Source of the DNA: a virus
Reading direction: 5' to 3' (one strand)
DNA: 64,000 nt
Virus record (IMG/VR): IMGVR_UViG_3300044535_000389
Coordinates: 39,630 to 103,629 of that record
Below, piece after piece: positions 7,601 through 16,070 of the stretch. Within the stretch, counting starts at the first letter, position 1. Every line of letters starts with the position of its first letter. The notes under the pieces are model-generated. The model was given only the letters and a program-made list of their open reading frames with translations, did not search any database and had not been told where the DNA came from. The translations under genes were made by a program, and so were the position numbers.

Positions 7601-9400
7601 TTATCCTTCGCAAGCTATGCAAGCATCGCCATCGATCATTGCTTTAAAGTCAATTTCCTTAATTGCATCTCGTTCGATGCGCTTGGAAATCTTATCTGCC
7701 TTACCGAGTTTTTCTGAACGGCAATAATATAAAGTCTTTAACCCCTGCTTCCATGCTAGGAAGTGGACAGCATGAAGATATTTGATATTTGCATCGGGAC
7801 GGAAGAATAGATTGAGAGACTGTGCCTGATCAATAAACTTCTGTCTGTCTGCCGCATGTTCAATGACCCACCGTTGGTCAATTTCCATGGAGGTCTTATA
7901 GACTTCCTTGGTTGTTGTATCCATCCAAGTAAGGTGTTGAACCGAACCATCATTGGCGATAATAGAAGACCAAACTTCGTCATACCAACCATCTTTCTGG
8001 TTTACTGATTCAAACTTAATGATTCCGTCAAGGTATTTATTCTTATTCAGAAATGAACCCGATAATGTATCTTGACGATATGCGTTGGCTCTCCACGGTT
8101 CAATCGATGGACTTGTATTACCCATGATGATAGATGAAGATGCATTAGGCGCAATAGCTTGCATGTGGCTGAAACGACGACCCGTACCAGCAGCATCAGG
8201 TGCTTCACCGCGTTCTGTGCCTAGTTCTAGGTTAGCAACATCTAAGCGTGTCTTAATGTGCTTGAAGATACGCATATTGGTACCCTTAGCAACTGCCGAC
8301 TCCCATGCAACACCCTTACGCTGGAGATAAGCATGAAAGCCTAGAGCGCCAATACCGATAGAACGTTCGCGCTTGGCCGAGTAAATTGCTCTGGAAACTT
8401 GCTTTGGTGCATTATCAATGAAATACTGAAGAACATTGTCAAGCATCTCTGCCATATCTTTCAAGAACAGAGGGTCCTTGGACCACGCATCATAATATTC
8501 TAGATTGACTGAGGACAAGCAACAAACAGCCGTGCGTTTTCTATCGGTAGGAAGAATAATTTCAGAGCAAAGATTGGACTGGTGTATCTTTAGACCCAAG
8601 GCCTTTTGAAAATCTGGCAACGCACGGTTCGAGGCATCGATAAAGTGAATGTAAGGCTCACCTGTCATCATTCGAAGTTCGAGTATCTTCTGCCAAAGTT
8701 CCTTAGCAGAAACAGTATCACGAATTTCACCCGACTTTGGATCAGTCAGATTCCAGCTATCATCTGTATCGTCATCTGCCATACAACGTTCGATGATTTG
8801 CATGAAGTCGTCGGTGATATTGATTCCGTGGTGCAAATTGAGCGCCCGCATATTGGGGTCGCCAGTTGGCTTGCGCATTTCTAGAAATAGCCCAACATCA
8901 GGGTGAGAAATATCCAGATAAGCAGCATAAGAACCACGGCGAGTGCGACCTTGACGGTAAGCCATAGAAGAAGCATCATAAGTGCGAAGATGAGGCATAA
9001 CACCAGTAGACTTATCATCTGCGGCGCGAATACCAAAACCAATACCAACGCCGCCACCAAGCATAGACAACCAGTTAGTTTCTGAAAGATTTTCAACTAG
9101 ACCCTCCGCAGTATCATCAATGAAGTTTAGGAAACAACTGATTGGCATACCACGCTTCGACCGACCAAACGAGAGGATCGGAGTTGCATATGACAACCAG
9201 TGCTTTGACGCATATTCGTATAGACGCTGCGCATGTGCAGGATTAGAACCGAACGTCTTTGAAACAAAAGCGAACCGATGTTGCGGAGACGTTTCGTCGT
9301 CCTTCATGTATGATTCTTGAAGTCGCTGAATACCTAGTTTGTCAAACAGGGAGTCCCGTGATAGGTCAATCTCAATATCCAGATAATTCTCTCTTGCCAT
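7601..9400 (-). CDS. nrdA: Ribonucleotide reductase alpha subunit (class I, no ATP cone)
   Basis: A 599-aa catalytic subunit. Active-site features are seen: ISCFLNF (Cys89), SNLCSE (Asn276, thiyl Cys278, Glu280), CCLSS (Cys293, pairs with Cys89), the substrate-phosphate loop NASSSIIMGNTSPSIEP, the radical-transfer tyrosines in KTLYYCRS and the C-terminal CIAC shuttle thiols. It is roughly 150 residues shorter than E. coli NrdA because the N-terminal ATP cone, the dATP-sensing allosteric domain, is absent; the protein begins directly before the catalytic ten-stranded barrel. It probably escapes dATP feedback (inference). Confidence 0.95.
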   Translation of the reverse strand: MARENYLDIEIDLSRDSLFDKLGIQRLQESYMKDDETSPQHRFAFVSKTFGSNPAHAQRLYEYASKHWLSYATPILSFGRSKRGMPISCFLNFIDDTAEGLVENLSETNWLSMLGGGVGIGFGIRAADDKSTGVMPHLRTYDASSMAYRQGRTRRGSYAAYLDISHPDVGLFLEMRKPTGDPNMRALNLHHGINITDDFMQIIERCMADDDTDDSWNLTDPKSGEIRDTVSAKELWQKILELRMMTGEPYIHFIDASNRALPDFQKALGLKIHQSNLCSEIILPTDRKRTAVCCLSSVNLEYYDAWSKDPLFLKDMAEMLDNVLQYFIDNAPKQVSRAIYSAKRERSIGIGALGFHAYLQRKGVAWESAVAKGTNMRIFKHIKTRLDVANLELGTERGEAPDAAGTGRRFSHMQAIAPNASSSIIMGNTSPSIEPWRANAYRQDTLSGSFLNKNKYLDGIIKFESVNQKDGWYDEVWSSIIANDGSVQHLTWMDTTTKEVYKTSMEIDQRWVIEHAADRQKFIDQAQSLNLFFRPDANIKYLHAVHFLAWKQGLKTLYYCRSEKLGKADKISKRIERDAIKEIDFKAMIDGDACIACEG

Positions 9401-9943
9401 TTATAGTCCCTGTTCCTTCAAAACTTTTTCGATGTCTGGTTTAAAGTAAGTATCTGGTTTCAGAATCTTACCATCTGCCCGTTTCTTAATCTTTCCACTC
9501 TCGGAAACCTTGCTCATATTTGATGCTCGAACTTCTTCCCATACCGCATCAAAATTAATACCCAGAGTTGCGAAAAGTCCTTTTACGACCCAGACTAAAT
9601 CTGCGCCACCATCTGCAACGTCACCGATGTGCCGACGAAGAAATCCGTCACACAGTTCGCGGAATTCTTCATCAATTAGATCAATATATAGCTTGGCTTG
9701 AGCCTCATTATTTTCATTTAGATGTGGAGTTGCACCGATATACTGGTCGGCCGCTGCCATAAACTGTTCAACATCATTCTGATAATTATTATTCTTCTTA
9801 CTCAATGTATAACTCCCATCTTCATTTTCTATCCAAATTATTGTATCACCGGGCTTCCACCCAGTTTCTTCCTCAAGGCCATCCCAGGCAATATAATGTT
9901 CATCTGAAACTGCATCATACTGCACTGTAACTGTATCCACCAT
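9401..9943 (-). CDS. MazG-like NTP pyrophosphohydrolase with AbrB-like N terminus
   Basis: A 180-aa two-part protein. Residues 1 to about 47 (VQYDAVSDEHYIAW, then TGWKPGDTIIWIENEDGS) resemble a SpoVT/AbrB-type swapped-hairpin fragment. Residues from about 55 form an all-alpha NTP-pyrophosphatase domain of the PRA-PH/MazG type with the metal-binding ExxE...ExxD pattern in LIDEEFRELCDGF and DGGADLVWVVKGL, ending FDAVWEEVRASNMSK, a hallmark of this family. It may cleave non-canonical NTPs or affect alarmones and nucleotide pools beside RNR. It directly precedes nrdA (stop and ATG adjacent). Confidence 0.8.
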   Translation of the reverse strand: MVDTVTVQYDAVSDEHYIAWDGLEEETGWKPGDTIIWIENEDGSYTLSKKNNNYQNDVEQFMAAADQYIGATPHLNENNEAQAKLYIDLIDEEFRELCDGFLRRHIGDVADGGADLVWVVKGLFATLGINFDAVWEEVRASNMSKVSESGKIKKRADGKILKPDTYFKPDIEKVLKEQGL

Positions 9944-9944
9944 T

Positions 9945-10790
9945 TTAATACTCCAAAGCTGATTTACAAATATCTTCTAAAGATTTAGTTTCAGTGAAAA
10001 ACTTGCTTACTTCTGGTAGAACAGAAACTACAACTTCTCCAGGTCTTCTATCACAATACACTTTTTTGATGGGTTTGTCAATGACATTTTCCATGGCAGA
10101 CACAACTTCTAGCACAGAACTTCCTGTTGTGCTTCCCAGACATTCTACATTATTTGTTGCACCATTTTCTACTATTCTATAAAGAGAATCCACAATATCT
10201 GTAATATGCGTATAATTTCGAATAGTAGTTCCGTCTCTAGTATCATAATCAGTACCAAAGATACCAACTTCTGGATACAAACCATTAGCAACTGCGGCCA
10301 ATTTACGAATTAAGTGATAGTGACTGTCATCGAACTTGTCGAATCCGTCGTTACCACTGACATTATAAAATCTAGCAATACTATAAGACGGAAGTAATGT
10401 AACTAAGTCTTCGCCTGCTCGTTTACTTCCGGCGTATGGACTACTTCCAGGATTAAATGCGGAGCCTGTGCTACAGTAAACAAAATTATCTGTTCTAGTT
10501 GAATCTAGAACGTTTTGAGTGCCTAAAAGATTTGTCTTATAATAAGGAATAGGCATTGTAACCGATTTTGATACCATCGTCAATGCCGCTAGATGAACAA
10601 CAGCATCATAATCCCCAGCAAAAGTGGCAATTCTGATATCCCAAGGAATTACCTTACCCTCAATATACTTGGAAATTTCATTCTGTTGCAAATTGAAATC
10701 TGTTGCGTAAACTTGATGTCCACCCTCTGCCAACTTTTTGACAAGATGACTACCAATATAGCCAGTTGCACCGGTAACTAGGACTTTCAT
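9945..10790 (-). CDS. NAD-dependent nucleotide-sugar epimerase/dehydratase (GalE-like SDR)
   Basis: A 281-aa extended short-chain dehydrogenase. Seen: the NAD-binding VTGATGYIGSHLVKKL at the N terminus, the HLAALT loop, the catalytic YAGSK (Tyr and Lys, near 119-123) with an upstream Ser (CSTGSAF), and the substrate-domain RFYNVSG motif. Most like UDP-glucose 4-epimerases, though shorter (GalE is about 340 aa), so the sugar substrate is uncertain. It may support surface-glycan or nucleotide modification together with the sulfotransferase and cytidylyltransferase further down (inference). Confidence 0.85.
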   Translation of the reverse strand: MKVLVTGATGYIGSHLVKKLAEGGHQVYATDFNLQQNEISKYIEGKVIPWDIRIATFAGDYDAVVHLAALTMVSKSVTMPIPYYKTNLLGTQNVLDSTRTDNFVYCSTGSAFNPGSSPYAGSKRAGEDLVTLLPSYSIARFYNVSGNDGFDKFDDSHYHLIRKLAAVANGLYPEVGIFGTDYDTRDGTTIRNYTHITDIVDSLYRIVENGATNNVECLGSTTGSSVLEVVSAMENVIDKPIKKVYCDRRPGEVVVSVLPEVSKFFTETKSLEDICKSALEY

Positions 10791-10873
10791 CTATCTTCCC
10801 GACTTTTTTGAGTTAAAAATTTGGCGAGAAAAAAATGTCACTTGCCGTTTTTCAAAGGTTCCTGGCTTTTTGG

Positions 10874-11584
10874 TCAAGGTAGTTTTCTTTCGAACTCTGC
10901 CCATGCCGCCATGTCATCTAGTGCCTTGATTACATCGGGAAAGTGTTGACCAATAATCTCCCAGCACTGTTCTGCTACGATGCGGTGTTCTTTCTGTGTG
11001 GCTTTGTCCATACGAAGTTGGCAGTAGTGAACCCACGAACGTAGCGAACCTGCCATGATAATGATGGACTCTGTATTACCTTCAGGTAGAACGGCGCGGG
11101 CCTGTTCTTTGGCAATACCATTCTCAATTGCCCACTCATAAGCATCTAAAGCGGCATCAGTGGCGTTTACCTGTCTCATTGCCCATTGTTCGGCCAATTC
11201 ATTGTTTCCGGATCCCAATTCCACCGAGTTTTGTCGGTTATTGGCGTCCTGTAGTCTTGCCTCTCTAGTGACAAATTCAAGGCTTTTAGTCGGGTCTGCA
11301 TATCTCTGCGAAAATTCTTGGAACGAAAAGGATCGATGGCGAAGAATTTGCCGAGCGATGTCACGAGTTGTTTTAATTTCCATTGATACATGTACCATCT
11401 CCAATGGTGACCAGTGTTGGTTCTTGATAAGATATTGAACCAACTTAGGTGCTGTTGCTGTATTGTTTTGATTCGAGGGATTCGATACTCTTGCTGCCCA
11501 TGCAACAAGTTCATTGGCAGTATTACATTCTGTGTAGGCACTTGGCTTTGTAATACCAATTAAATTTACTTCACTCAACTTCAA
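10874..11584 (-). CDS. thyX: Flavin-dependent thymidylate synthase
   Basis: A 236-aa ThyX, which converts dUMP to dTMP using methylene-THF, FAD and NADPH. The signature RHRSFSFQEFSQRY (about 80-93) matches the RHRxxSxxxxSxR motif. The C-terminal SLRSWVHYCQLRMDKATQKE segment matches the FAD/dUMP-binding helices, and the length is typical. The ATG overlaps the upstream gene by 14 bases. The 83-base gap downstream (10791-10873) is A/T-run rich and shows no convincing promoter or hairpin to me. Confidence 0.95.
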   Translation of the reverse strand: MKLSEVNLIGITKPSAYTECNTANELVAWAARVSNPSNQNNTATAPKLVQYLIKNQHWSPLEMVHVSMEIKTTRDIARQILRHRSFSFQEFSQRYADPTKSLEFVTREARLQDANNRQNSVELGSGNNELAEQWAMRQVNATDAALDAYEWAIENGIAKEQARAVLPEGNTESIIIMAGSLRSWVHYCQLRMDKATQKEHRIVAEQCWEIIGQHFPDVIKALDDMAAWAEFERKLP

Positions 11585-11837
11585 ATTCCTTCACTGCTTG
11601 GAACTGTGCCTTACTTACGAAACCAACACCCAATAGATGGTCTACACGGTCAGTTGCGTCGGCATAATCTGCATATCTACCATCATCGAACCACCACCAG
11701 CGGTCGAGACCAAGGAACCAGCGAGGTTCGCGTCGGTATTCGACCAGCCACATATCGTCGGTTCGATGGATACGCAACTTTGTAATCTTAATACGGTGTA
11801 TCTCTACACCATATTCATTAGCGACCAATTCGCTCAT
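11571..11837 (-). CDS. Hypothetical protein, Trp/Arg-rich (88 aa)
   Basis: I do not recognise this protein. It has a very aromatic middle (EYRREPRWFLGLDRWWWFDD, about 32-51), then YADYADATDRVDHLL, and looks like a small beta-sheet plus helix. I start at the ATG at 11837 because it overlaps the primase stop as ATGA and has GGAGA about 5 bases upstream. It lies between primase and ThyX in an early, replication-associated operon. No function is assigned. Confidence 0.75.
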   Translation of the reverse strand: MSELVANEYGVEIHRIKITKLRIHRTDDMWLVEYRREPRWFLGLDRWWWFDDGRYADYADATDRVDHLLGVGFVSKAQFQAVKEFEVE

Positions 11838-12874
11838 ATCTTTCTCCACATGGCATATCTTGCCTTTGCTGCTAACCCTTGAAACGTATTATCATTTATA
11901 ATAGCATGAATTTCATCGGGTGTCAATCCATTTTCAATCATCTCATTGATATCTTTACCGGGAACACTGTCTGGCCAGATTACCATCTTATAACTCATAT
12001 CTATATACTTATTCATCAACTTACCGACTTCTCGGTTTTTAGGTTGATTGTCAAAAATAATTGTTATTTTTTCTTTTTGTATCGGGAGTTGGTCGATTTT
12101 TCCGAATGACGTTCCAGCACAAGCGATAGAATTATCCAGAAAAAGGGAGTCAAGGGGCCCTTCGACAACGAGTATTTCTTTTGTAGGATCGACCTTATCC
12201 AGACCGAAAATGGATGGCGCATCTTCATCTACCTTAACATTAATATAACGTAACGACTCGCCTCGGATTCCGCGAAGGCTAACAACCAAGAGTTTACCAG
12301 AGCCATCAAAAAAAGGAATCGCAAGCCTCGGCTCGGTTGTGATGATGGACTCTTTGTATTTGGCATTAAGTTGTATGATGTCTTTAACATTAGGTATGAA
12401 ATACAGCCGACTAAAAGCATCGCGAGGGATTTTGCGGTCAGTAACATATTGAATTACCTCGTGGTCATCTGGTAGTGTATCAAGTCGATCCATAATTTGG
12501 TCGATTGGTTTAGGGTCTGGTTTCTTAGTGAATACAGGCGGTGAAAAATCTAGAACGTCTTGAATATTCTTGTGAGACTTAGCAGGTCCAACTTTGGCAG
12601 TATCTGCATAGCGTTGTATGACATACTGCCTATATTGATTGTCATCAAACTGCTTTAGAAAGTTGCCGAAGCCCATAGATACGCCACAGTTGTGACACTT
12701 ATAGTTTAGGTCATTCTTTCCTAAGAAGAAATAGCCGCGAGATTTTCTTTTGTTACGCGAGGAGTCACCGCAGATGGGACACCTGCAGTTCCAAAGATCG
12801 TTAGATTTTTTCTTGAAGTTCTCCAGACGATACGAAATGGCATGGAGAAACTGAATATCAATATATGCACTCAT
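11834..12874 (-). CDS. gp61: DNA primase (T4 gp61)
   Basis: A 346-aa primase that makes RNA primers with helicase gp41. Zinc knuckles CPIC and CHNC lie at about 31-63. The TOPRIM core follows: ILVVEGPLDSLFL carries the acidic Glu motif and IIFDNQPKNREV fills the DxD position. I start at the ATG at 12874 (MSAYIDIQF); an in-frame GTG five codons earlier falls inside the promoter. From the promoter at 12881-12909 the transcript should begin at or next to this ATG, leaving no leader. Overlaps the next gene by 4 bases. Confidence 0.92.
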   Translation of the reverse strand: MSAYIDIQFLHAISYRLENFKKKSNDLWNCRCPICGDSSRNKRKSRGYFFLGKNDLNYKCHNCGVSMGFGNFLKQFDDNQYRQYVIQRYADTAKVGPAKSHKNIQDVLDFSPPVFTKKPDPKPIDQIMDRLDTLPDDHEVIQYVTDRKIPRDAFSRLYFIPNVKDIIQLNAKYKESIITTEPRLAIPFFDGSGKLLVVSLRGIRGESLRYINVKVDEDAPSIFGLDKVDPTKEILVVEGPLDSLFLDNSIACAGTSFGKIDQLPIQKEKITIIFDNQPKNREVGKLMNKYIDMSYKMVIWPDSVPGKDINEMIENGLTPDEIHAIINDNTFQGLAAKARYAMWRKI

Positions 12875-12880
12875 AGATTC

Positions 12881-12909
12881 ACTATACACCTTTAGACGGT
12901 GTAAGTCAA
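12881..12909 (-). promoter_or_regulatory. Sigma70-like promoter TTGACT-17-TATAGT before primase
   Basis: Minus-strand hexamers TTGACT and TATAGT with a 17-bp spacer. The spacer holds CACC-N7-GGTG, an inverted repeat ending at the -10 box. Only six bases separate the -10 box from the primase ATG at 12874, so the predicted start point coincides with the start codon. Confidence 0.72.
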
Positions 12910-12914
12910 CCCTT

Positions 12915-13379
12915 TTAGAAGAACTTCATCACCATCGGTAATATTTTTGTGATGATGGCACCGAGAACAATGCCACCACCTATCATAATATACTTGGTTC
13001 TTTCCAATTTGTCAATACGATTTTTATGTTTTTCTTCTTCTTTATCAACTGAACCCTTGAGGTCTTTGATAGCAGCAAGCATCTTGTCTTCGGTAGACTG
13101 AATTTTTGCTTCAAGTTCACGAGTGGTTGTTGTGATACGCGAATGTAACTCGGCGTTACTTGCCTTGGTTTCTTGTCTATGCACCTCTAAACTCTGGTAG
13201 ATATCTTCGTTGACATTTTCTTGTGCTTCGAGTTTAGTATCATGAACAGCAAGCATCTTATTGATGCAGTTGGAAACATCACCAATCTTTTCGATTGCGA
13301 GGTCAAGGCGACCGAACACCACCTGAATTTGCTTCAGGTCATGTTCGATTACCGCGACTTTGGTTTCCAAAGATTCCAA
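12915..13379 (-). CDS. Coiled-coil protein with C-terminal membrane anchor (XhlA-like layout)
   Basis: A 154-aa protein. A long charged heptad region (about 1-125) ends in a single hydrophobic segment, IMIGGGIVLGAIITKILPMV, near the C terminus. That architecture recalls haemolysin XhlA-type lysis-associated proteins but is about twice their size; similar proteins occur in marine T4-like phages without assigned function. The best start is TTG at 13379, three bases after the upstream stop with AAAGG 8 bases upstream; there is no in-frame ATG for 42 codons. Proximity to the endolysin and a two-TM protein suggests a lysis role (inference). Confidence 0.7.
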   Translation of the reverse strand: MESLETKVAVIEHDLKQIQVVFGRLDLAIEKIGDVSNCINKMLAVHDTKLEAQENVNEDIYQSLEVHRQETKASNAELHSRITTTTRELEAKIQSTEDKMLAAIKDLKGSVDKEEEKHKNRIDKLERTKYIMIGGGIVLGAIITKILPMVMKFF

Positions 13380-13550
13380 TTACTTTGCCTTTGGTTTACG
13401 TGCTTTTTTGACAACTGCTTTAACTTGTTCAACCTTTGCTTCTGCCTTATCAACTGCGGCAGTAACCTCAGCGAGGTCAATCTTACCGTCCTTGTTAGCG
13501 TCTACAAAACCAAAAAGTTTTTTCAGTGCATCTTTGATTTGATTAAGCAT
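13380..13550 (-). CDS. Small EF-hand-like protein (56 aa)
   Basis: A short basic protein. DANKDGKIDLAEV matches the 12-residue EF-hand calcium loop (D-x-N-x-D-G-x-I-x-x-x-E). It is followed by an amphipathic helix and a Lys-rich tail (KARKPKAK). The ATG at 13550 follows the endolysin stop by 4 bases with a GGGGAT ribosome site; a longer reading from 13616 would lie within the endolysin. The single loop suggests it binds Ca2+ as a dimer or has lost binding. Role unknown; located in the lysis neighbourhood. Confidence 0.72.
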   Translation of the reverse strand: MLNQIKDALKKLFGFVDANKDGKIDLAEVTAAVDKAEAKVEQVKAVVKKARKPKAK

Positions 13551-13554
13551 ATTC

Positions 13555-14730
13555 TTATCCCCAGTTTGCGTATTGTTTAGTTTTCTTAATACGGTCATCA
13601 AGACCATGCGTACCACCGTTTACTCGGCGAGTAATCTGGCCGATGACTGCATCTGTTACACCCTTATCTGCAATAGCGAATAGACCATTCTTATTGAAGA
13701 ACCAAAGAGCGGATTCGAAAGCAAGTTCTGTTGCTACGATGTCTGGGTTTGTCAGGACATCAGGGCGCTTGATTGATTGTGAGAATGCAGTGTAGTTATC
13801 CTTACCAGTTAACTGGATTGGACCACGGCCACGGAACTTATATCCGTCACCCGATGACTCTGGTCCATTACCCATACGATTAGCATACACTTTGTTTGCA
13901 ATCTTTTCTGGCTTACGAGCATATCCGGCAGTCGATGCGATGGTCGGAAAATACTTCTTGAAGATGCCGTTGAGGCCCTTGTCAGAGTAGTTTAGATTTT
14001 CTGAGAACACCTTGAAGCCACCGGACTCATGAGCGCATTGTCCAAAGAAGTGCGCAGCCTGTGCAGTAGAAAGTTTGTAGTAATCCTTAGCACCCTTGAA
14101 TGTTCCTGGGCCCCACTTACCATCGGCTGGAATACCACACTTCGCTTGAAGTGCCGCCATTGGTCCAAGACCAGCAGTTGATGTTGCTTGAACGGCGGCC
14201 TTAGCAACTTGCGCTACTGCTTGAACAACAGGCGCACCCGCTTCTCTAGTAGTCGATGGGTCAAAGTCAGCAACAGGTGTATACTTTGTACCACCAGCCT
14301 TAGACTTAGTGGCAATCAAACGTTGTTTACGATTGCCGCCTTCTTTCTTAATTGATGCGTGAACCCAACCAGAATTCTTATCGCCCGCTGCATAGAACTC
14401 AAGGATAACCTGATCGAACTCAAGGTTATCGGCAACCCAGTCAGCAACCTTCTTGTTGTCTACACCCTTAACTTCGAAGTCAATTGCTTGACCGTTAACG
14501 TGTTGAGAAGTCTTCGAACCACCTACTGCCTTGTTGACAAGTGGTGCGCGATAAGACGAGTTGATTGTAACTGGCCCAAACTTGGCTCTTACTGGCTCAA
14601 GAATCTTCTCGCAACAGTAGCGCATATTTTCGATATGCTCTGCGGTTGGAGTGTTAGGGATGCCTAGTCGCTTGGCGGTAGGCGATACTGTCATTTCTTC
14701 CAGTGCAAAATGTTCTGTTAGCTTTGTCAT
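13555..14730 (-). CDS. Two-domain endolysin: M15 peptidase plus GH19 muramidase/chitinase-like
   Basis: A 391-aa peptidoglycan hydrolase. Domain 1 (about 5-130) is M15A-type carboxypeptidase: SSYRAP (Arg61), SQHVNGQAIDFEV (His77, Asp84 zinc ligands) and GWVHASIK (His124). An Ala/Gln/Lys-rich linker (about 145-190) leads to domain 2, a GH19 lysozyme-like fold: QCAHESGGFKVFSENLNYS holds the catalytic glutamates, and RGRGPIQLTGKDNY the substrate loop. No signal peptide is seen, so it needs a holin. Usual phage endolysins carry one of these domains; having both would cut peptide and glycan bonds. Stop and next start overlap by one base with the downstream membrane protein's end. Confidence 0.9.
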   Translation of the reverse strand: MTKLTEHFALEEMTVSPTAKRLGIPNTPTAEHIENMRYCCEKILEPVRAKFGPVTINSSYRAPLVNKAVGGSKTSQHVNGQAIDFEVKGVDNKKVADWVADNLEFDQVILEFYAAGDKNSGWVHASIKKEGGNRKQRLIATKSKAGGTKYTPVADFDPSTTREAGAPVVQAVAQVAKAAVQATSTAGLGPMAALQAKCGIPADGKWGPGTFKGAKDYYKLSTAQAAHFFGQCAHESGGFKVFSENLNYSDKGLNGIFKKYFPTIASTAGYARKPEKIANKVYANRMGNGPESSGDGYKFRGRGPIQLTGKDNYTAFSQSIKRPDVLTNPDIVATELAFESALWFFNKNGLFAIADKGVTDAVIGQITRRVNGGTHGLDDRIKKTKQYANWG

Positions 14731-15182
14731 TAGAATGGTCCGTGGTCTTCGTCTGAATCTTTATACTTATCAATTGCTGCCATCAGTTTAATTTCTGTGT
14801 CAGCTTCAATTGATTCCGCTTGGGCATTGGTAACATGCGCTTCTGCTAGTGCCTTATGGTCAGTCTTACCTAGCTCTTGAACTTTGACATTAGGGTCAAG
14901 TTCTGAAACTTTCATACCCATCATCGTCGCAAACGCACCGACGAAAGCACCAACGATGGTAGAGAATGCTGGACCAATAATCTTAAAGATTTCGTTGTTA
15001 TCGATTGTCTCATTAGGAACAAAAAGGCCAATCATCATGGTCACAACAACAGACATCATAATGATGCCAAGAATAGCCGCGGCCATCTTCATGATGGTAA
15101 GTTGAATCTTACCCTTCTCAATTTCTAGTTCTTGGAGGGTATCAATTTGTTTACCCACCGAGAAAAAATTTGACAAACTCAT
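14730..15182 (-). CDS. Two-TM membrane protein, holin candidate
   Basis: A 150-aa protein with two strong hydrophobic segments (about 30-55, starting IMKMAAAILGIIMMSVVVTM, and about 68-90, IIGPAFSTIVGAFVGAFATM), a short loop between them and a charged C-terminal tail (about 95-150) rich in Asp/Glu. Length and topology suit a holin or pinholin accessory and the gene abuts the endolysin (1-base overlap), but the long acidic tail is atypical. Its ATG overlaps the upstream stop (ATGA). A structural membrane protein is the alternative. Confidence 0.72.
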   Translation of the reverse strand: MSLSNFFSVGKQIDTLQELEIEKGKIQLTIMKMAAAILGIIMMSVVVTMMIGLFVPNETIDNNEIFKIIGPAFSTIVGAFVGAFATMMGMKVSELDPNVKVQELGKTDHKALAEAHVTNAQAESIEADTEIKLMAAIDKYKDSDEDHGPF

Positions 15183-15715
15183 TGTGCATTCCTTCTTATA
15201 ATTTTTTTCTTCTTTTTATAATTTGCTTGTGCCTTCTTAGAGACACCAGGTTCTGCTTGGTTGGCTTTAGTTGGATTTGGAATACCAATCCCAGCTATTC
15301 CACCACCACCGACACCCATCTCTTCAACAAACTGTCTGAATGATAGTGTTCTGTTCTCTAGGTCTTCTGCTAAAGCAATAGCGTCTGGTTCTTGGTGTGC
15401 CATGTAGAATAGTTCCTCTAAAACATCGTCATCATATTCTACCCCTTCTTTTACCAATGCAACCGCAGCGGCAAAAGAAAGAAAGTTCTTACTTTCTACT
15501 GGCACCATATGAATAATTCTTTTCAATCTAAAAACTAAACGATGGAGATAAGTATATGCTTCTCTCTCAACATCTGTATTTAGTTTTGAAATTGGTGTGA
15601 TTTCTTTACCCTTCTTGTCGATAATGCCCAAGCGGTATGCGTCCGTTCTTTCAAACGGAGTAGTGAGCATCCATAGGACGCGCAGTGCAATAGCATTATC
15701 GATCAACTTAGCCAT
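15179..15715 (-). CDS. Conserved phage protein (178 aa), virion-associated candidate
   Basis: A protein with the conserved segment LRVLWMLTTPFERTDAYRLGIIDKKGK near the N terminus, followed by a helical core (YTYLHRLVFRLKRIIHMVP) and a Gly-rich then strongly basic tail (KKAQANYKKKKKIIRRNAQ). Similar proteins with the same 'TPFExTDAYxLGIID' layout recur in marine phages next to structural genes, but I know no function. I start at the ATG at 15715 with AAGGAA upstream; it overlaps the previous gene by 8 bases. The basic tail could bind nucleic acid inside the virion (inference). Confidence 0.75.
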   Translation of the reverse strand: MAKLIDNAIALRVLWMLTTPFERTDAYRLGIIDKKGKEITPISKLNTDVEREAYTYLHRLVFRLKRIIHMVPVESKNFLSFAAAVALVKEGVEYDDDVLEELFYMAHQEPDAIALAEDLENRTLSFRQFVEEMGVGGGGIAGIGIPNPTKANQAEPGVSKKAQANYKKKKKIIRRNAQ

Positions 15716-16070
15716 CAATATTCCTTAAAGTTCTCGCTATGTTTAAATCTAAAGGTATTTCTGGTATATCATCTACAGTCATTCTATTTAGATAAACTAG
15801 AAATGTTTTCAGGTATGACCAATACTTATTTTCTAATTTATATAAAAGCATCAAAGTGGTTTCATTACCAAATACGTTATACAAAACTATTAAGTGATTG
15901 AGTATCAATCTTTCACTTAATATATCTGTTGTTACATATCTACGAAATAATCGTTTGATATACTTAAATCGTTTTAAATCTTCTTCAAGGTCAGACATAC
16001 CAAGGCAACCTCGATTGTCATAACTCTTAATAGCAAAGATCAAAAAATTATCATCATTTAATTCAAACAT
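15708..16070 (-). CDS. Conserved T4-like protein, DUF7207-like (120 aa)
   Basis: A small, mostly helical protein. The series AIKSYDNRGCLGMSDLEEDL, KRFKYIKRLFRRYV and ILSERLILNHLIVLYNVFG is a conserved block I associate, from memory, with a family called DUF7207 found beside structural genes in T4-like phages of aquatic bacteria. It has no catalytic motif. Noticeably AT-rich coding sequence. It overlaps the downstream gene by 8 bases and lies 1 base after the upstream stop. Confidence 0.72.
   Translation of the reverse strand: MFELNDDNFLIFAIKSYDNRGCLGMSDLEEDLKRFKYIKRLFRRYVTTDILSERLILNHLIVLYNVFGNETTLMLLYKLENKYWSYLKTFLVYLNRMTVDDIPEIPLDLNIARTLRNIDG

Noticed and set aside
7601-9400. NrdA as a truncated pseudogene
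   Set aside because: Only the N-terminal ATP cone is missing; all active-site residues and the C-terminal CxxC are present, a common form in phages.
10791-10873. Gap between the epimerase and ThyX as a terminator or promoter
   Set aside because: It has A- and T-runs but no convincing stem or paired hexamers with 16-18 base spacing.
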